From NCBI RefSeq assembly GCF_024137025.1, contig NZ_JAMYJR010000003.1:310001-374000 (forward strand): 64,000 bases of DNA. Direction: 5' to 3'. Source of the stretch: Paractinoplanes aksuensis (lineage in GTDB: Bacteria > Actinomycetota > Actinomycetes > Mycobacteriales > Micromonosporaceae). The notes under the pieces were generated by a model, which saw only the letters and a list, made by a program, of their open reading frames with translations, did no database searches and was not told the origin of the DNA. Of this stretch, positions 16,932-25,222 are shown one piece after another. Each line of letters starts with the position of its first letter. Position 1 is the stretch's first letter. The position numbers and the translations under genes are program-made.

Positions 16932-17894
16932 ATGAAGCTAGCCCTTCGCCGTCAGGGGCCCAGCAAGTTCGAGCAGGCCTCCGACGGCTCCATGACGCTG
17001 ATCGACCACGTCCGGGAGCTTCGTAACCGTCTGTTCGTGGCGTCGCTGGGCCTGGTCGCCGGGCTGATCGTCGGCTTCATCGTCTCGCAGTGGGTGTTCC
17101 ACCTGCTCGAGGCGCCCTACTGCGACCTGCCGTCGTCGATCGCCACCCGCGCCGACGGCACGCAGTACTGCGACTGGGTCGTCCTCAACGTCACCGACAC
17201 GCTGATCCTCCGCCTCAAGATCGCGCTGTGGGTCGGCCTGATCGTCGGCTCCCCGGTCTGGCTCTACCAGCTGTGGGCGTTCATCGCGCCCGGCCTGCAC
17301 CGGCACGAGCGCAAATGGGCGTACGTGTTCGTGGCCATCGCGGCCCCGCTGTTCGCCGGCGGCGGCATCCTGGCCTACTTCGTGGTCGGCCACAGCCTCG
17401 CTTTCATCATGGAAGCGGGCGTGCTCGGTGAGGCCACGAAACTAGAAGTCTCGTCGTACATCGGGTTCGTGACCAACATGATCCTGATCTTCGGCGTGGC
17501 CTTCGAGTTCCCGTTGATCCTGCTCATGCTCAACTTCACCGGCGTCGTGTCGGCCAAGAAGTTGCTGGGCTGGTGGCGGATCGTGGTCTTCCTGTCGTTC
17601 GCGTTCGCCGCGATCGCCACCCCCGACCCCGGTCCGTTCGGCATGACGCTGCTGGCGCTGTGCATGGTCCTGCTCTATCTGATCGCGACCGGTGTGGCCG
17701 CGATCAACGACAAACGCAAGGGCCGTGGCAAAGAGCTGTACGCCGAACTCGACGACGATCAGATCTCGCCGCTCGAGGACGAACGGGTGCCGGTCGGCGC
17801 GTCCGACCCGATCGAGGCGCCGAGCCCGGTCGAGGCGCCCACCCCGGTCGCCAAACCCCGTCCGCTCGAGGGTCGCTTCGACGACATGACGTAG
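16932..17894 (+). CDS. tatC: Sec-independent translocase subunit TatC
   Basis: The 320-residue product has six membrane spans. Conserved TatC features are MTLIDHVRELRNRLFVASLG at the first helix, LWVGLIVGSPVWLYQLWAFIAPGLHRHERKW, GVAFEFPLILLMLNFTGVVS and FAAIATPDPGPFGM. It binds twin-arginine signal peptides. The C-terminal 65 residues are Pro/Glu-rich and probably disordered in the cytoplasm. No tatB is seen nearby. Confidence 0.97.
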   Translation: MKLALRRQGPSKFEQASDGSMTLIDHVRELRNRLFVASLGLVAGLIVGFIVSQWVFHLLEAPYCDLPSSIATRADGTQYCDWVVLNVTDTLILRLKIALWVGLIVGSPVWLYQLWAFIAPGLHRHERKWAYVFVAIAAPLFAGGGILAYFVVGHSLAFIMEAGVLGEATKLEVSSYIGFVTNMILIFGVAFEFPLILLMLNFTGVVSAKKLLGWWRIVVFLSFAFAAIATPDPGPFGMTLLALCMVLLYLIATGVAAINDKRKGRGKELYAELDDDQISPLEDERVPVGASDPIEAPSPVEAPTPVAKPRPLEGRFDDMT

Positions 17895-17911
17895 GTCACT
17901 GGTCCGGGCGC

Positions 17912-17917
17912 TATGCT
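17912..17917 (+). promoter_or_regulatory. -10 element of the lipid kinase gene (leaderless type)
   Basis: TATGCT lies 8 nt before GTG 17926, with no ribosome site between. Confidence 0.45.
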
Positions 17918-17925
17918 GCCCGGCT

Positions 17926-18927
17926 GTGACGAGCTTTGAGATCGCGGTGCTGGCCAACCCCACGGCGGGGCGCGGCCGGCACCGCGATCTGCTGTCCGAG
18001 GTCCTGCGCAAGCTGGGCGATTCCGGGCGTACGGTCCGGCTCCTGACCGCCCACAGCAGTTCGGAAGCGGAAGCGGCGTGCCGGGCCGCGGTCGATGGCG
18101 GCGCGGCGGCCGTGGTGGCCGTGGGCGGGGACGGGACGATCCACCGGGCCCTGCAGGCTGTGGCTGAGAGGCCGGTGGGATTCGGGGTGGTGCCGGCCGG
18201 AACGGGCAACGATTTCGCGGCCGCGGTCGGGATGTCCGCCGATCCGGTCGTGGCGGCCGGCCTGATCGCCTCGGCGCTCACCGAGGGCCGCCACGTGCCG
18301 ATCGACCTCGCCCGGGTCGCGTCGGCCGGCCTCGCTCGGGCCGATGAGCCTGACCACCGGGCGGACGACCCGGGCCGGATCACGCCGGCTGGTGCTGCTG
18401 CGGCTGAGGAGGCGGGCCACCGTGGGGCGGACACCGACGTGCGGTGGTTCGGGGCGGTGCTGGCCGGCGGGTTCGACGCGCTGGTCAACGAGCGGGCCAA
18501 CCTGATGCGCTGGCCGCGCGGGCCGAGGCGCTACGACCTGGCCATCCTGCTCGAGCTGGCCCGGCTCAAGCCTCGCAAGTACGCGCTGGAGCTGGACGGG
18601 GAGGACTACAGCTTCGAGGGCATGCTGGTCGCCGTGGGCAACTGCGCCAGCTATGGGGGCGGCATGCGGATTCTGCCCGACGCCGACCCCACCGACGGGC
18701 TGCTCGACGTGGTGATCGCGGCGCCGTTCGGGCGGGCCGCGCTGGCCCGCCTCAAACCGCGTCTGCGGCGCGGCACCCACGTCAGCGACCCCCGGGTCAC
18801 CGTGTTCCGGGCCCGGCACGTGCGGCTGCGTTCGGACGGGATCGTCGCCTACGCCGACGGGGAACGGCTCGGCCCGCTCGACCTCGACCTGACGTGCAGT
18901 CCGGGTGCGGTTCGGTTGCTCCGCTGA
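17926..18927 (+). CDS. Diacylglycerol/lipid kinase, YegS/DagK family
   Basis: The 333-residue product has the catalytic-domain motifs LANPTAGRGRH near the start, the nucleotide-binding VVAVGGDGTIHRAL (GGDGT) near residues 64-77 and VPAGTGNDFAAAVG. It should phosphorylate diacylglycerol or a related lipid at the membrane. Between residues about 129 and 172 there is a low-complexity Ala/Asp/Gly-rich insert of about 40 residues before WFGAVLAGGFDALVNE, longer than usual for the family. Confidence 0.92.
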   Translation: MTSFEIAVLANPTAGRGRHRDLLSEVLRKLGDSGRTVRLLTAHSSSEAEAACRAAVDGGAAAVVAVGGDGTIHRALQAVAERPVGFGVVPAGTGNDFAAAVGMSADPVVAAGLIASALTEGRHVPIDLARVASAGLARADEPDHRADDPGRITPAGAAAAEEAGHRGADTDVRWFGAVLAGGFDALVNERANLMRWPRGPRRYDLAILLELARLKPRKYALELDGEDYSFEGMLVAVGNCASYGGGMRILPDADPTDGLLDVVIAAPFGRAALARLKPRLRRGTHVSDPRVTVFRARHVRLRSDGIVAYADGERLGPLDLDLTCSPGAVRLLR

Positions 18928-18960
18928 GGAAGTCGTCAGATCGCGCGGGACCGGCCGATC

Positions 18961-19182
18961 GTGGGGGACATGCAGATCAACTCGCTCAGCTCGCTGGTCA
19001 CCTCCGCCTACGACACCGCGCGCTCCAACCTCAAGAGCATGGCCGACGCGGCGGCCTCGTCGGCCGAGCCGGCCCCGGTTCCCGTGGCCGCGCCCATCCC
19101 CACTCCCGTCGCCGAGGCCGCCCCCGCTTCCGCGCCGGTTCCCGGCCAGCGTCAGGGTGTCAACCTCGACTCGTACGCCTGA
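18961..19182 (+). CDS. Small hypothetical protein with Ala/Pro-rich tail
   Basis: A 73-residue product from GTG 18961, or 70 residues from ATG 18970 (MQINSLSSLVTSAYDTAR). The first 30 residues look helical and amphipathic; the rest is an Ala-Pro-Val low-complexity linker ending GVNLDSYA. There is no signal peptide or membrane span. No family is recognised. It may be transcribed with the upstream kinase gene, 33 bp away. Confidence 0.5.
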   Translation: MGDMQINSLSSLVTSAYDTARSNLKSMADAAASSAEPAPVPVAAPIPTPVAEAAPASAPVPGQRQGVNLDSYA

Positions 19183-19311
19183 CCGGGATGGCGTAACCCT
19201 GGCGGCGATGCTCAGGGGCCACCGGGTACGCCACCTCGACCACCCCGTCCTTTTCCCGGCCCGTAAAGCGGGAGCCAATCTAATTCCATCTATGTCCGCG
19301 AGTGTGCGGGC

Positions 19312-19820
19312 ATGGCCCTCTCAAGAAGATCACTTCTGCTGAGTTCCGCAGCCGCCGCCGGCGTCGTGGGCGCCTCGACCACCTGGCCGCTCGCCGCCTC
19401 GGCCGCCCCTACCGCGGACCACTGACTTCCGACCCGTTCACGCTCGGTGTCGCCTCGGGCGACCCGGAGCCGGACGGTTTCGTGCTCTGGACTCGGCTCG
19501 CCCCGACCCCGCTGGCCGACGACGGCCTGGGCGGGATGCCGTCACGCGTGGTGCCCGTCGAATGGGAGCTCGCCGCCGACGAGCGCTTCCGCCGGATCGT
19601 GCGGCGGGGTGTGAGCGCGGCCCGCCCCGAGTCGGCCCACGCCGTACACGTGGAACTTCGCCATTTGCTGCCGGGCCGGGAGTACTTCTATCGGTTCCGC
19701 GCGGAGCGATATGTCTCGCCGGTCGGCCGTACGCGCACCGCGCCCCCCACCCCGTCGGCGCTGCGCACGGCCTCGGATCCGGGCGCGGAGACCGTACGCC
19801 AGGAAACCGAACGGCCTTAA
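19312..19820 (+). pseudogene. PhoD-like alkaline phosphatase remnant (frameshifted, truncated)
   Basis: ATG 19312 opens a twin-arginine signal peptide ([20 protein letters not shown]) but stops at TGA 19423 after 37 codons. The next frame then reads [20 protein letters not shown] and [16 protein letters not shown], the N-terminal domain of PhoD phosphatases. Adding one C near 19420 would restore ADPLTSDPF. The second frame ends at 19820 after [18 protein letters not shown], so the metallophosphatase domain of about 350 residues is missing. It meets the convergent HxlR gene directly. A clear decayed gene. Confidence 0.85.
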
Positions 19821-20128
19821 CGGGCCGCTCGTTGCCGGCCCCAGTCGTAGAGCGCCTGGAGCACCGGGGCCAGACTGCGGCCCTCCTCGGTGAGCCGGTA
19901 CTCCACATGAGGGGGCGCGGTCTCCAGGTCGTGGCGGGCCACCAGCCCGTCCGCCTCGAGCTCGCGCAGCCGCTGGGACAGCATCTTCTCGCTGATGCCG
20001 GGCAACCGGCGGCGCAACTCACCGTAGCGGTGGATGCCCTCCTTGAGGTACGAGAGGATCACCACCCGCCACTTGCCCCCGATCACGTCGATGGTCACCT
20101 CGACCGGACAACGGTAACGCTCGGTCAT
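19817..20128 (-). CDS. HxlR-family transcriptional regulator
   Basis: ATG 20128 gives 103 residues beginning [20 protein letters not shown], with the HxlR/DUF24 winged-helix features: the N-terminal Cys before [31 protein letters not shown] and a wing ending [16 protein letters not shown] lies upstream of the ATG. HxlR proteins are often redox or electrophile sensors acting on a divergent neighbour, here a truncated hemoglobin gene. A dyad lies in the 65-bp gap. Confidence 0.92.
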   Translation of the reverse strand: MTERYRCPVEVTIDVIGGKWRVVILSYLKEGIHRYGELRRRLPGISEKMLSQRLRELEADGLVARHDLETAPPHVEYRLTEEGRSLAPVLQALYDWGRQRAAR

Positions 20129-20147
20129 GCTCGCCTCCCGCACTGAA

Positions 20148-20159
20148 AAGTGCGTACTT
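20148..20159. promoter_or_regulatory. Candidate HxlR operator
   Basis: AAGTGCGTACTT has AAGT/ACTT arms around GCGT. It lies in the divergent promoter region between the HxlR and truncated-hemoglobin genes, 20 bp upstream of the HxlR start. HxlR sites often contain AGTA/TACT-type dyads. Confidence 0.45.
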
Positions 20160-20193
20160 GCCGGGCCGGTCACGTGATGGTGGGCTCGGCGGT

Positions 20194-20664
20194 GTGACTG
20201 ATGAGTACACCCTCTTTGAGTGGGCCGGGGGCGCGGGGGCGCTCGGAAAGCTGTGTGAGGCCTTCTACCAGCGCGTGCACGACGACGAGGTGCTGGCGCC
20301 GGTGTTCGCGGGCATGCACCCCGACCATCCCAAGTACGTGGCCCTGTGGCTGGGCGAGGTGTTCGGCGGGCCGGCCGGCTACACGACCGAGCGCGGCGGC
20401 TACCCGCACATGCTGCGGATGCATCTCGGGCGCGCGATCACCGAGCCCCAGCGGCGGCGCTGGGTCAACCTGATGCAGGACGCCGCGGACGAGGTCGGGC
20501 TGCCCGGCGATCCCGAGTTCCGGGCGGCCTTCGTCGGCTACCTCGAGTGGGGCACGCGGCTGGCCGTCGAGAACTCCCGGCCGGGCGCCGACCCGGTACG
20601 CGACGCGCCGGTGCCGAAGTGGGGATGGGGCGTGGCCCCGCCCTATCGAGGGTCCGTTGCATAG
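20194..20664 (+). CDS. Group II truncated hemoglobin (GlbO type)
   Basis: GTG 20194 gives 156 residues. The 2-on-2 globin features are FEWAGGAGALGKLCEAFYQRV, LAPVFAGMHPDHPKYVALWLGEVFGGP, and the proximal His region GYPHMLRMHLGRAI. A conserved Trp follows (RRRWVNLMQDA). It should bind oxygen or NO at a heme. The C-terminal tail (VPKWGWGVAPPY) is typical of the actinobacterial group. Divergent from an HxlR regulator that may control it. Confidence 0.92.
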   Translation: MTDEYTLFEWAGGAGALGKLCEAFYQRVHDDEVLAPVFAGMHPDHPKYVALWLGEVFGGPAGYTTERGGYPHMLRMHLGRAITEPQRRRWVNLMQDAADEVGLPGDPEFRAAFVGYLEWGTRLAVENSRPGADPVRDAPVPKWGWGVAPPYRGSVA

Positions 20665-20706
20665 CTGGGGCGGGGCTGCGGCGAGGCCCAGCTATGAAAC
20701 GGACCC
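20650..20706. terminator. Long bidirectional hairpin between convergent genes
   Basis: The arms at 20650-20669 and 20687-20706 are 20 nt each with one mismatch (GTTG against GTTT), around a 17-nt GC-rich loop. The left arm includes the globin stop codon and the right arm reaches the stop of the HAD gene, so one element can end both transcripts. Confidence 0.75.
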
Positions 20707-21446
20707 TAGGCTGAGCAGCCGGCCAGGGCCAGGGTCGCGCCGAGGCCGTTGGGGCGGCCCGGCTCGGCCGCGGGGAGCACCAGCGCGGCGCAGCCGGCCT
20801 TGACCGCGCCCGCGTCGGCCGGGGTGTCGCCGACCATGAGCGTACGTTCGGGGTCGGCCCCCAGCATGCCGCAGGCCCGCAGGAAGATCGCCGGGTCGGG
20901 CTTGGTGCGGCCGACCTCGTAGCTCAGCGCGTAGGCGTCGATCAGCGCGGTCATGCCCCAGGCGTCGAACAGCGGGCGGATGTCGAAGCCGATGTTGCTG
21001 ACCACGGCCACCTTGATACCGGCGTCGTGCAGCGTACGCAGCGTGGGCTCGGTGTCCGGGTAGGGCAGCCAGCCGTCGGGGGCCAGCAGCCGGTCGTACA
21101 GGGCGTCGGCCAGGCCCTCGACGTCGGTCGCGACCGTGGCGGCCAGGCCCGTGTAGGCGGCCCGGTGGCTCGGCGCGTAGAGATCACGATCGGCCCAGTG
21201 TTCGGCCAGGCCGGGCGGCACCCGGTGCGGCAGCGGGCCACCGGCGCGCCCGGCCGTGACCAGGCGGTCGGCCAGCACGGTGGCCTTGCCCCGGTCGAGC
21301 TCGCGCCCGCACGTCGCGGCGGCGGCCTGTACCCAGGCCACCGGGTCTTCCACCTGGGCCAACGTGCCGTGGAAGTCGAACAGCACGGCGTCGACCTGAC
21401 GGTGCGGCCGATGGGGAGGGTGATCGGTCGATGCAACATCCGGCAC
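20706..21446 (-). CDS. HAD-superfamily hydrolase
   Basis: With GTG 21446 the product is 246 residues. HAD motifs: VLFDFHGTL (motif I, Asp nucleophile), VVSNIGF (motif II Ser/Asn), TKPDPAIF (motif III Lys) and LMVGDTPADAGAVKAG (motif IV). The helical cap lies between motifs I and II. A phosphatase or phosphonatase-like role is likely, substrate unknown. A TATGGT element 6 nt before the start suggests leaderless transcription. It is divergent from helY with 64 bp between. Confidence 0.85.
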   Translation of the reverse strand: MPDVASTDHPPHRPHRQVDAVLFDFHGTLAQVEDPVAWVQAAAATCGRELDRGKATVLADRLVTAGRAGGPLPHRVPPGLAEHWADRDLYAPSHRAAYTGLAATVATDVEGLADALYDRLLAPDGWLPYPDTEPTLRTLHDAGIKVAVVSNIGFDIRPLFDAWGMTALIDAYALSYEVGRTKPDPAIFLRACGMLGADPERTLMVGDTPADAGAVKAGCAALVLPAAEPGRPNGLGATLALAGCSA

Positions 21447-21480
21447 GGTTGCACCATACCGACCGCGCCCGTGCTGCTTG

Positions 21481-21503
21481 TTGTCACACCCACGACCTAG
21501 GCT
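21481..21503 (+). promoter_or_regulatory. RecA-NDp/PafBC-like promoter of helY
   Basis: TTGTC (21481-21485) and TAGGCT (21498-21503) are separated by exactly 12 nt, the geometry of the LexA-independent damage promoter TTGTCRGTG-N8-TANNNT. The RGTG part is poor (ACAC). The -10 ends 7 nt before ATG 21511. pafB and pafC are in the same window. Confidence 0.45.
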
Positions 21504-21510
21504 TGTGGTC

Positions 21511-24261
21511 ATGACGAGTCCCGCCGAAAGGTATGCGGAGTCCAAGCGGCGGGCGGCCCGGGTGGCCGAGTTTCCGGCGCTCTACGATTTCATGCTCGAC
21601 GTCGGCTTCGACCTCGACGATTTCCAGCGGTCCGCCTGTGAATCGCTCGAACGGGGCAGCGGCGTGCTCGTGTGCGCGCCCACCGGCGCCGGCAAGACGG
21701 TGGTGGGCGAGTTCGCCGTGCACCTGGCTCTGCGGGCCGGCCAGCGCAAATGCTTCTACACGACGCCGATCAAGGCGCTGTCCAACCAGAAGTACCACGA
21801 CCTGGTCGAACGCTACGGCCCCGACCAGGTCGGCCTGCTGACCGGCGACAACGCCATCAACGGCGACGCCCCCGTGGTCGTGATGACCACCGAGGTGCTG
21901 CGCAACATGCTCTACGCCGGCTCGCCCGCGCTGAAGAACCTGGCCTACGTGGTCATGGACGAGGTGCACTACCTGGCCGACCGGTTCCGCGGCGCGGTGT
22001 GGGAAGAGGTGATCATTCACCTGCCGGCCTCGGTGACCCTGGTGTCGCTGTCGGCCACGGTCAGCAACTACGAAGAGTTCGCCGACTGGCTGGTCACCGT
22101 GCGCGGTCAGACCGAGGTCGTGGTCAGTGAGCACCGGCCGGTCCCGCTCTGGCAGCACATGCTGGTCGGCCGGCGCATGTTCGACCTGTTCCACGACGCC
22201 GACGCGGCCAAGAAGCACGACGTGCACCCCGAACTCCTGCGCTACGCCCGCGAGATGCAGCGCCGCCTCGACATGACCGACCGGTCGTACGGTCCGGGTC
22301 GCGGCGGCCGGTCCAAGCGCTGGCAGCCGCCGCCCCGGGCCGAGGTGATCGACCGGCTCGAACGGGCCGACCTGCTGCCGGCCATCCTGTTCATCTTCAG
22401 CCGGGCCGGCTGCGACGCCGCCGTTCAGCAGTGCCTGGCCGCCGGCCTGCGGCTCACCGACCCCGAGGAAAGGGCCGAGATCCGCCGGATCGCCGAGGCC
22501 CGGGTGGCCAGCATCCCGCGCGAGGACCTGTCGGTCCTCGGCTACTGGGAGTGGCTCGACGGTCTCGAGCGCGGCATCGCGGCCCACCACGCCGGCATGC
22601 TGCCCGCCTTCAAAGAGGCGGTGGAGGAGTGCTTCGTCCAGGGCCTGGTCAAGGCCGTCTTCGCCACCGAGACGCTGGCCCTGGGCATCAACATGCCGGC
22701 CCGCTGCGTGGTGCTGGAAAGGCTGGTCAAGTTCAACGGCGAGGCCCACGTCGACCTCACGCCGGGGGAGTACACGCAGCTCACCGGCCGGGCCGGGCGC
22801 CGCGGCATCGATGTCGAGGGGCACGCCGTGGTGCTGTGGAGCCCCGAGGTCGACCCGCGCCACGTGGCCGGGCTGGCCTCCACCCGCACCTACCCGCTGC
22901 GGTCCTCGTTCCGCCCGTCCTACAACATGGCCGTCAACCTGGTCGGCTCGGTCGGCGCCGACCAGGCCCGTGAGCTGCTCGAATCGTCGTTCGCCCAGTT
23001 CCAGGCCGACCGCTCGGTGGTCGGCCTGGCCCGCCAGGTGCAGCGCAACGTCGAGACCATGCAGACGTACGCCGACGACGAGGCCTGCCACCACGGCGAC
23101 TTCGACGAGTACTTCGCCATCCGCATCGCCATCGCCGACAAGGAACGGGCCAACGCCCGGCAGGGGGTGGCCCAGCGCCGGGCCGCGGTGGTGACCTCGC
23201 TCGAGCGGCTGCGGGTGGGTGACGTCATCCGGGTCGCCCAGGGCCGCCGGGCCGGTCTGGCCGTCGTGCTCGAGGCGCCCAGCGGCGGGTTCGGCGAGCC
23301 GCGCCCGCTGGTGCTGACCCAGGACAGGTGGGCCGGGCGGGTCAGCCCGGCCGACTTCGCGGGCGAGGCCGAGGTGCTCGACCGCATCCGCGTGCCCAAG
23401 CACTTCAACCCCCGCTCGCCCGCCGCCCGCCGCGACCTGGCCGCTCAGATCAGCGCGACCGGGCACGACCGCACCGCCGGCGGGCGCCGCCGGAACCGGG
23501 GCGGCACCGGGGAGGACCCCGAGATCGCGCTGCTCAAGGTGCAGATGCGTCAGCACCCGTGCCACGCCTGCCCCGAGCGTGAGGATCACGCCCGCTGGGC
23601 CGAGCGGCGGCACCGGCTGCAGCGCGACACCGACGCGCTGCGCGACAAGGTCGCGGGTCGCACGAGCTCCCTGGCCCGTACGTTCGATCAGGTGTGCGCG
23701 GTGCTGGCCGAGCGCGGCTATCTGACCGAGGCCGGTGAAGTGACCGAGTCGGGCCGCATGCTCGGCCGCATCTGGTCCGAGGCCGACCTGCTGGTGGCCG
23801 AGTGCCTGCGCCACGGCGTGTGGGACGCGCTGGCCCCCGAGGAGCTTGCGGCCGCGGTGTCGATGGTGCTCTACGAGTCCCGCCGCGAGACCGACGACCG
23901 CGCCTCGGTGCCCAAGGGCGCGATCACGGCCGCCGTCGACGCCTGCGGCAAGCTGTGGGGCGACATCGCGGGCGACGAGTCCGACCACGGCCTCACCCTG
24001 ACCCGCGAGCCCGACCCCGGGTTCGTCTGGCCGATGTACCGCTGGGCCCGGGGCGAGCCACTGGCCAAGGTGCTGGCCAGCGGGCACAACTACGACGCCG
24101 ACATGCCCGCCGGCGACTTCGTGCGGTGGGCCCGCCAGGTGCTCGACCTGCTGGGACAGCTGCGGGAGGCGTCGGCAGCGTCCGACACCCTGCGCGACAC
24201 GGCCCGCAAGGCGATCACCGCGGTCAACCGGGGGGTGCTGGCCTACCAGGCCGGGCTGTGA
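21511..24261 (+). CDS. helY: DEAD/DEAH-box helicase, Ski2-like HelY
   Basis: The 916-residue superfamily 2 helicase has the Q-motif region FDLDDFQRSACESLERG, Walker A APTGAGKT (residues 56-63), Walker B DEVH (150-153), SLSATVSN (motif III), and in the second RecA domain AAHHAGMLPAFKEAVEE, ATETLALGINMPARCV and TGRAGRRGID (motif VI). A Ski2-type C-terminal domain follows, with a Cys-rich HPCHACPEREDH element. It resembles mycobacterial HelY (Rv2092c type). It acts on RNA or DNA; the exact role is not settled. The 3' end overlaps the convergent STAS-GAF gene by 38 nt. Confidence 0.94.
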   Translation: MTSPAERYAESKRRAARVAEFPALYDFMLDVGFDLDDFQRSACESLERGSGVLVCAPTGAGKTVVGEFAVHLALRAGQRKCFYTTPIKALSNQKYHDLVERYGPDQVGLLTGDNAINGDAPVVVMTTEVLRNMLYAGSPALKNLAYVVMDEVHYLADRFRGAVWEEVIIHLPASVTLVSLSATVSNYEEFADWLVTVRGQTEVVVSEHRPVPLWQHMLVGRRMFDLFHDADAAKKHDVHPELLRYAREMQRRLDMTDRSYGPGRGGRSKRWQPPPRAEVIDRLERADLLPAILFIFSRAGCDAAVQQCLAAGLRLTDPEERAEIRRIAEARVASIPREDLSVLGYWEWLDGLERGIAAHHAGMLPAFKEAVEECFVQGLVKAVFATETLALGINMPARCVVLERLVKFNGEAHVDLTPGEYTQLTGRAGRRGIDVEGHAVVLWSPEVDPRHVAGLASTRTYPLRSSFRPSYNMAVNLVGSVGADQARELLESSFAQFQADRSVVGLARQVQRNVETMQTYADDEACHHGDFDEYFAIRIAIADKERANARQGVAQRRAAVVTSLERLRVGDVIRVAQGRRAGLAVVLEAPSGGFGEPRPLVLTQDRWAGRVSPADFAGEAEVLDRIRVPKHFNPRSPAARRDLAAQISATGHDRTAGGRRRNRGGTGEDPEIALLKVQMRQHPCHACPEREDHARWAERRHRLQRDTDALRDKVAGRTSSLARTFDQVCAVLAERGYLTEAGEVTESGRMLGRIWSEADLLVAECLRHGVWDALAPEELAAAVSMVLYESRRETDDRASVPKGAITAAVDACGKLWGDIAGDESDHGLTLTREPDPGFVWPMYRWARGEPLAKVLASGHNYDADMPAGDFVRWARQVLDLLGQLREASAASDTLRDTARKAITAVNRGVLAYQAGL

Positions 24262-25222
24262 CCGGCTCGGGCAGCTGGGCCAGCGCGCTCTCGGCGTCCC
24301 GGGCCAGCCGGTCGGCGTCGGCCGGGCGCCGGGCCGCCGTCCGGAAGTGCATGGTCAGCACGCCGAGGGACCGCCCGGAACCGTCCCGCAGCTGATAACA
24401 GCGGACAGCCAGGAGGCCGGCCGCGAGCAGGGCGGCCAGCGCGGGCTGCCCGGCGAAGATCGGGTCGCCGGTGATGTCGTCGACGACGCGGGGCCGGCCG
24501 TCGGGCATGCTCGGCACCCGCGTGCGCAGGCCGGCGGGCAGGCCGCGCAGGCCGGCGCTGCGCAGCAACCCCGACCGGGGGTCGTGCACGTGCAGGTCGC
24601 AGCCGTCGGCGCCGCCGGCCGTGGTGGCGGCGGTCAGAATGCCGGCGACCACGGCCGGGCGGTCGGCCACCACCAGGAAGTCCTCGCCGGCGAGCGCGCG
24701 GGGCTCGGTGCGTAGCCGGTGGCGCAGCCCGGCCAGCAGGGCCCGCCGGGTCGATCGGACCTCCCAGTCGACGGCCTGCTGCTGCAACCGGCGGCCCAGT
24801 CGGACCTGGTCGTCCTCGGCGCGGCGGCGTCCCGCCGAGGCCCGCTCGAGATCGGCACTCCCGTCCAGAAGGACGGCGGCGAGGCGAGCGGGATCGTTGA
24901 TCTCGTGGACGAAGAGGCGACGGCCGGCGCCGGCGGCCTCCAACGCCTGCTGGACAGCGAGGCCGGCCCCGGACACGCGCAGGCGGCGGCCCGACTCGAG
25001 GGCTGACTCGTGGGCCCCGGCCAGCAGCCGGACCACCTCGGCGTCGGCGGAGCGCACGGCGGACAGGTCGACCACGATCTCGGGCAGGTGACGGGCGGCG
25101 GCGTGGGCGAGGGCGGCGCCGAGGACCGCCCTCACCCGGCGGTGGGAACTGGCGTCGAGGGTGCCGAACAGGGCGAAGACGCCCAGCTGACTGACGGGCG
25201 GGTGGTGCGGGCGGGACTCCAT
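24224..25222 (-). CDS. STAS-GAF two-domain putative signalling protein
   Basis: ATG 25222 gives 332 residues. Residues about 10-105 resemble a STAS domain (LGVFALFGTLDASSHRRV, IVVDLSAVRSADAEVVRLL, LRVSGAGLAVQQALEAAG), as in anti-sigma factor antagonists. A basic linker (RLGRRLQQQAVDWEVRSTRR) leads to a GAF-like domain (about 200-325). STAS proteins with GAF domains occur in stress signalling of actinobacteria. The frame is open a further 127 codons upstream through a repetitive Lys/Arg/Ala-rich segment, which I regard as non-coding. Confidence 0.7.
   Translation of the reverse strand: MESRPHHPPVSQLGVFALFGTLDASSHRRVRAVLGAALAHAAARHLPEIVVDLSAVRSADAEVVRLLAGAHESALESGRRLRVSGAGLAVQQALEAAGAGRRLFVHEINDPARLAAVLLDGSADLERASAGRRRAEDDQVRLGRRLQQQAVDWEVRSTRRALLAGLRHRLRTEPRALAGEDFLVVADRPAVVAGILTAATTAGGADGCDLHVHDPRSGLLRSAGLRGLPAGLRTRVPSMPDGRPRVVDDITGDPIFAGQPALAALLAAGLLAVRCYQLRDGSGRSLGVLTMHFRTAARRPADADRLARDAESALAQLPEPVTARPGRPAPPG

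Noticed and set aside
19183..19311. Riboswitch or PhoB-type leader upstream of the phoD remnant
   Set aside because: A short GTAAAGCGGGAGCC stretch caught the eye, but I could not fit it to a known riboswitch consensus or repeated Pho box.
21484..24087. 867-codon minus-strand open frame opposite helY
   Set aside because: Third-position GC bias keeps the antisense frame open. The product is Gly/His/Val-rich without motifs.
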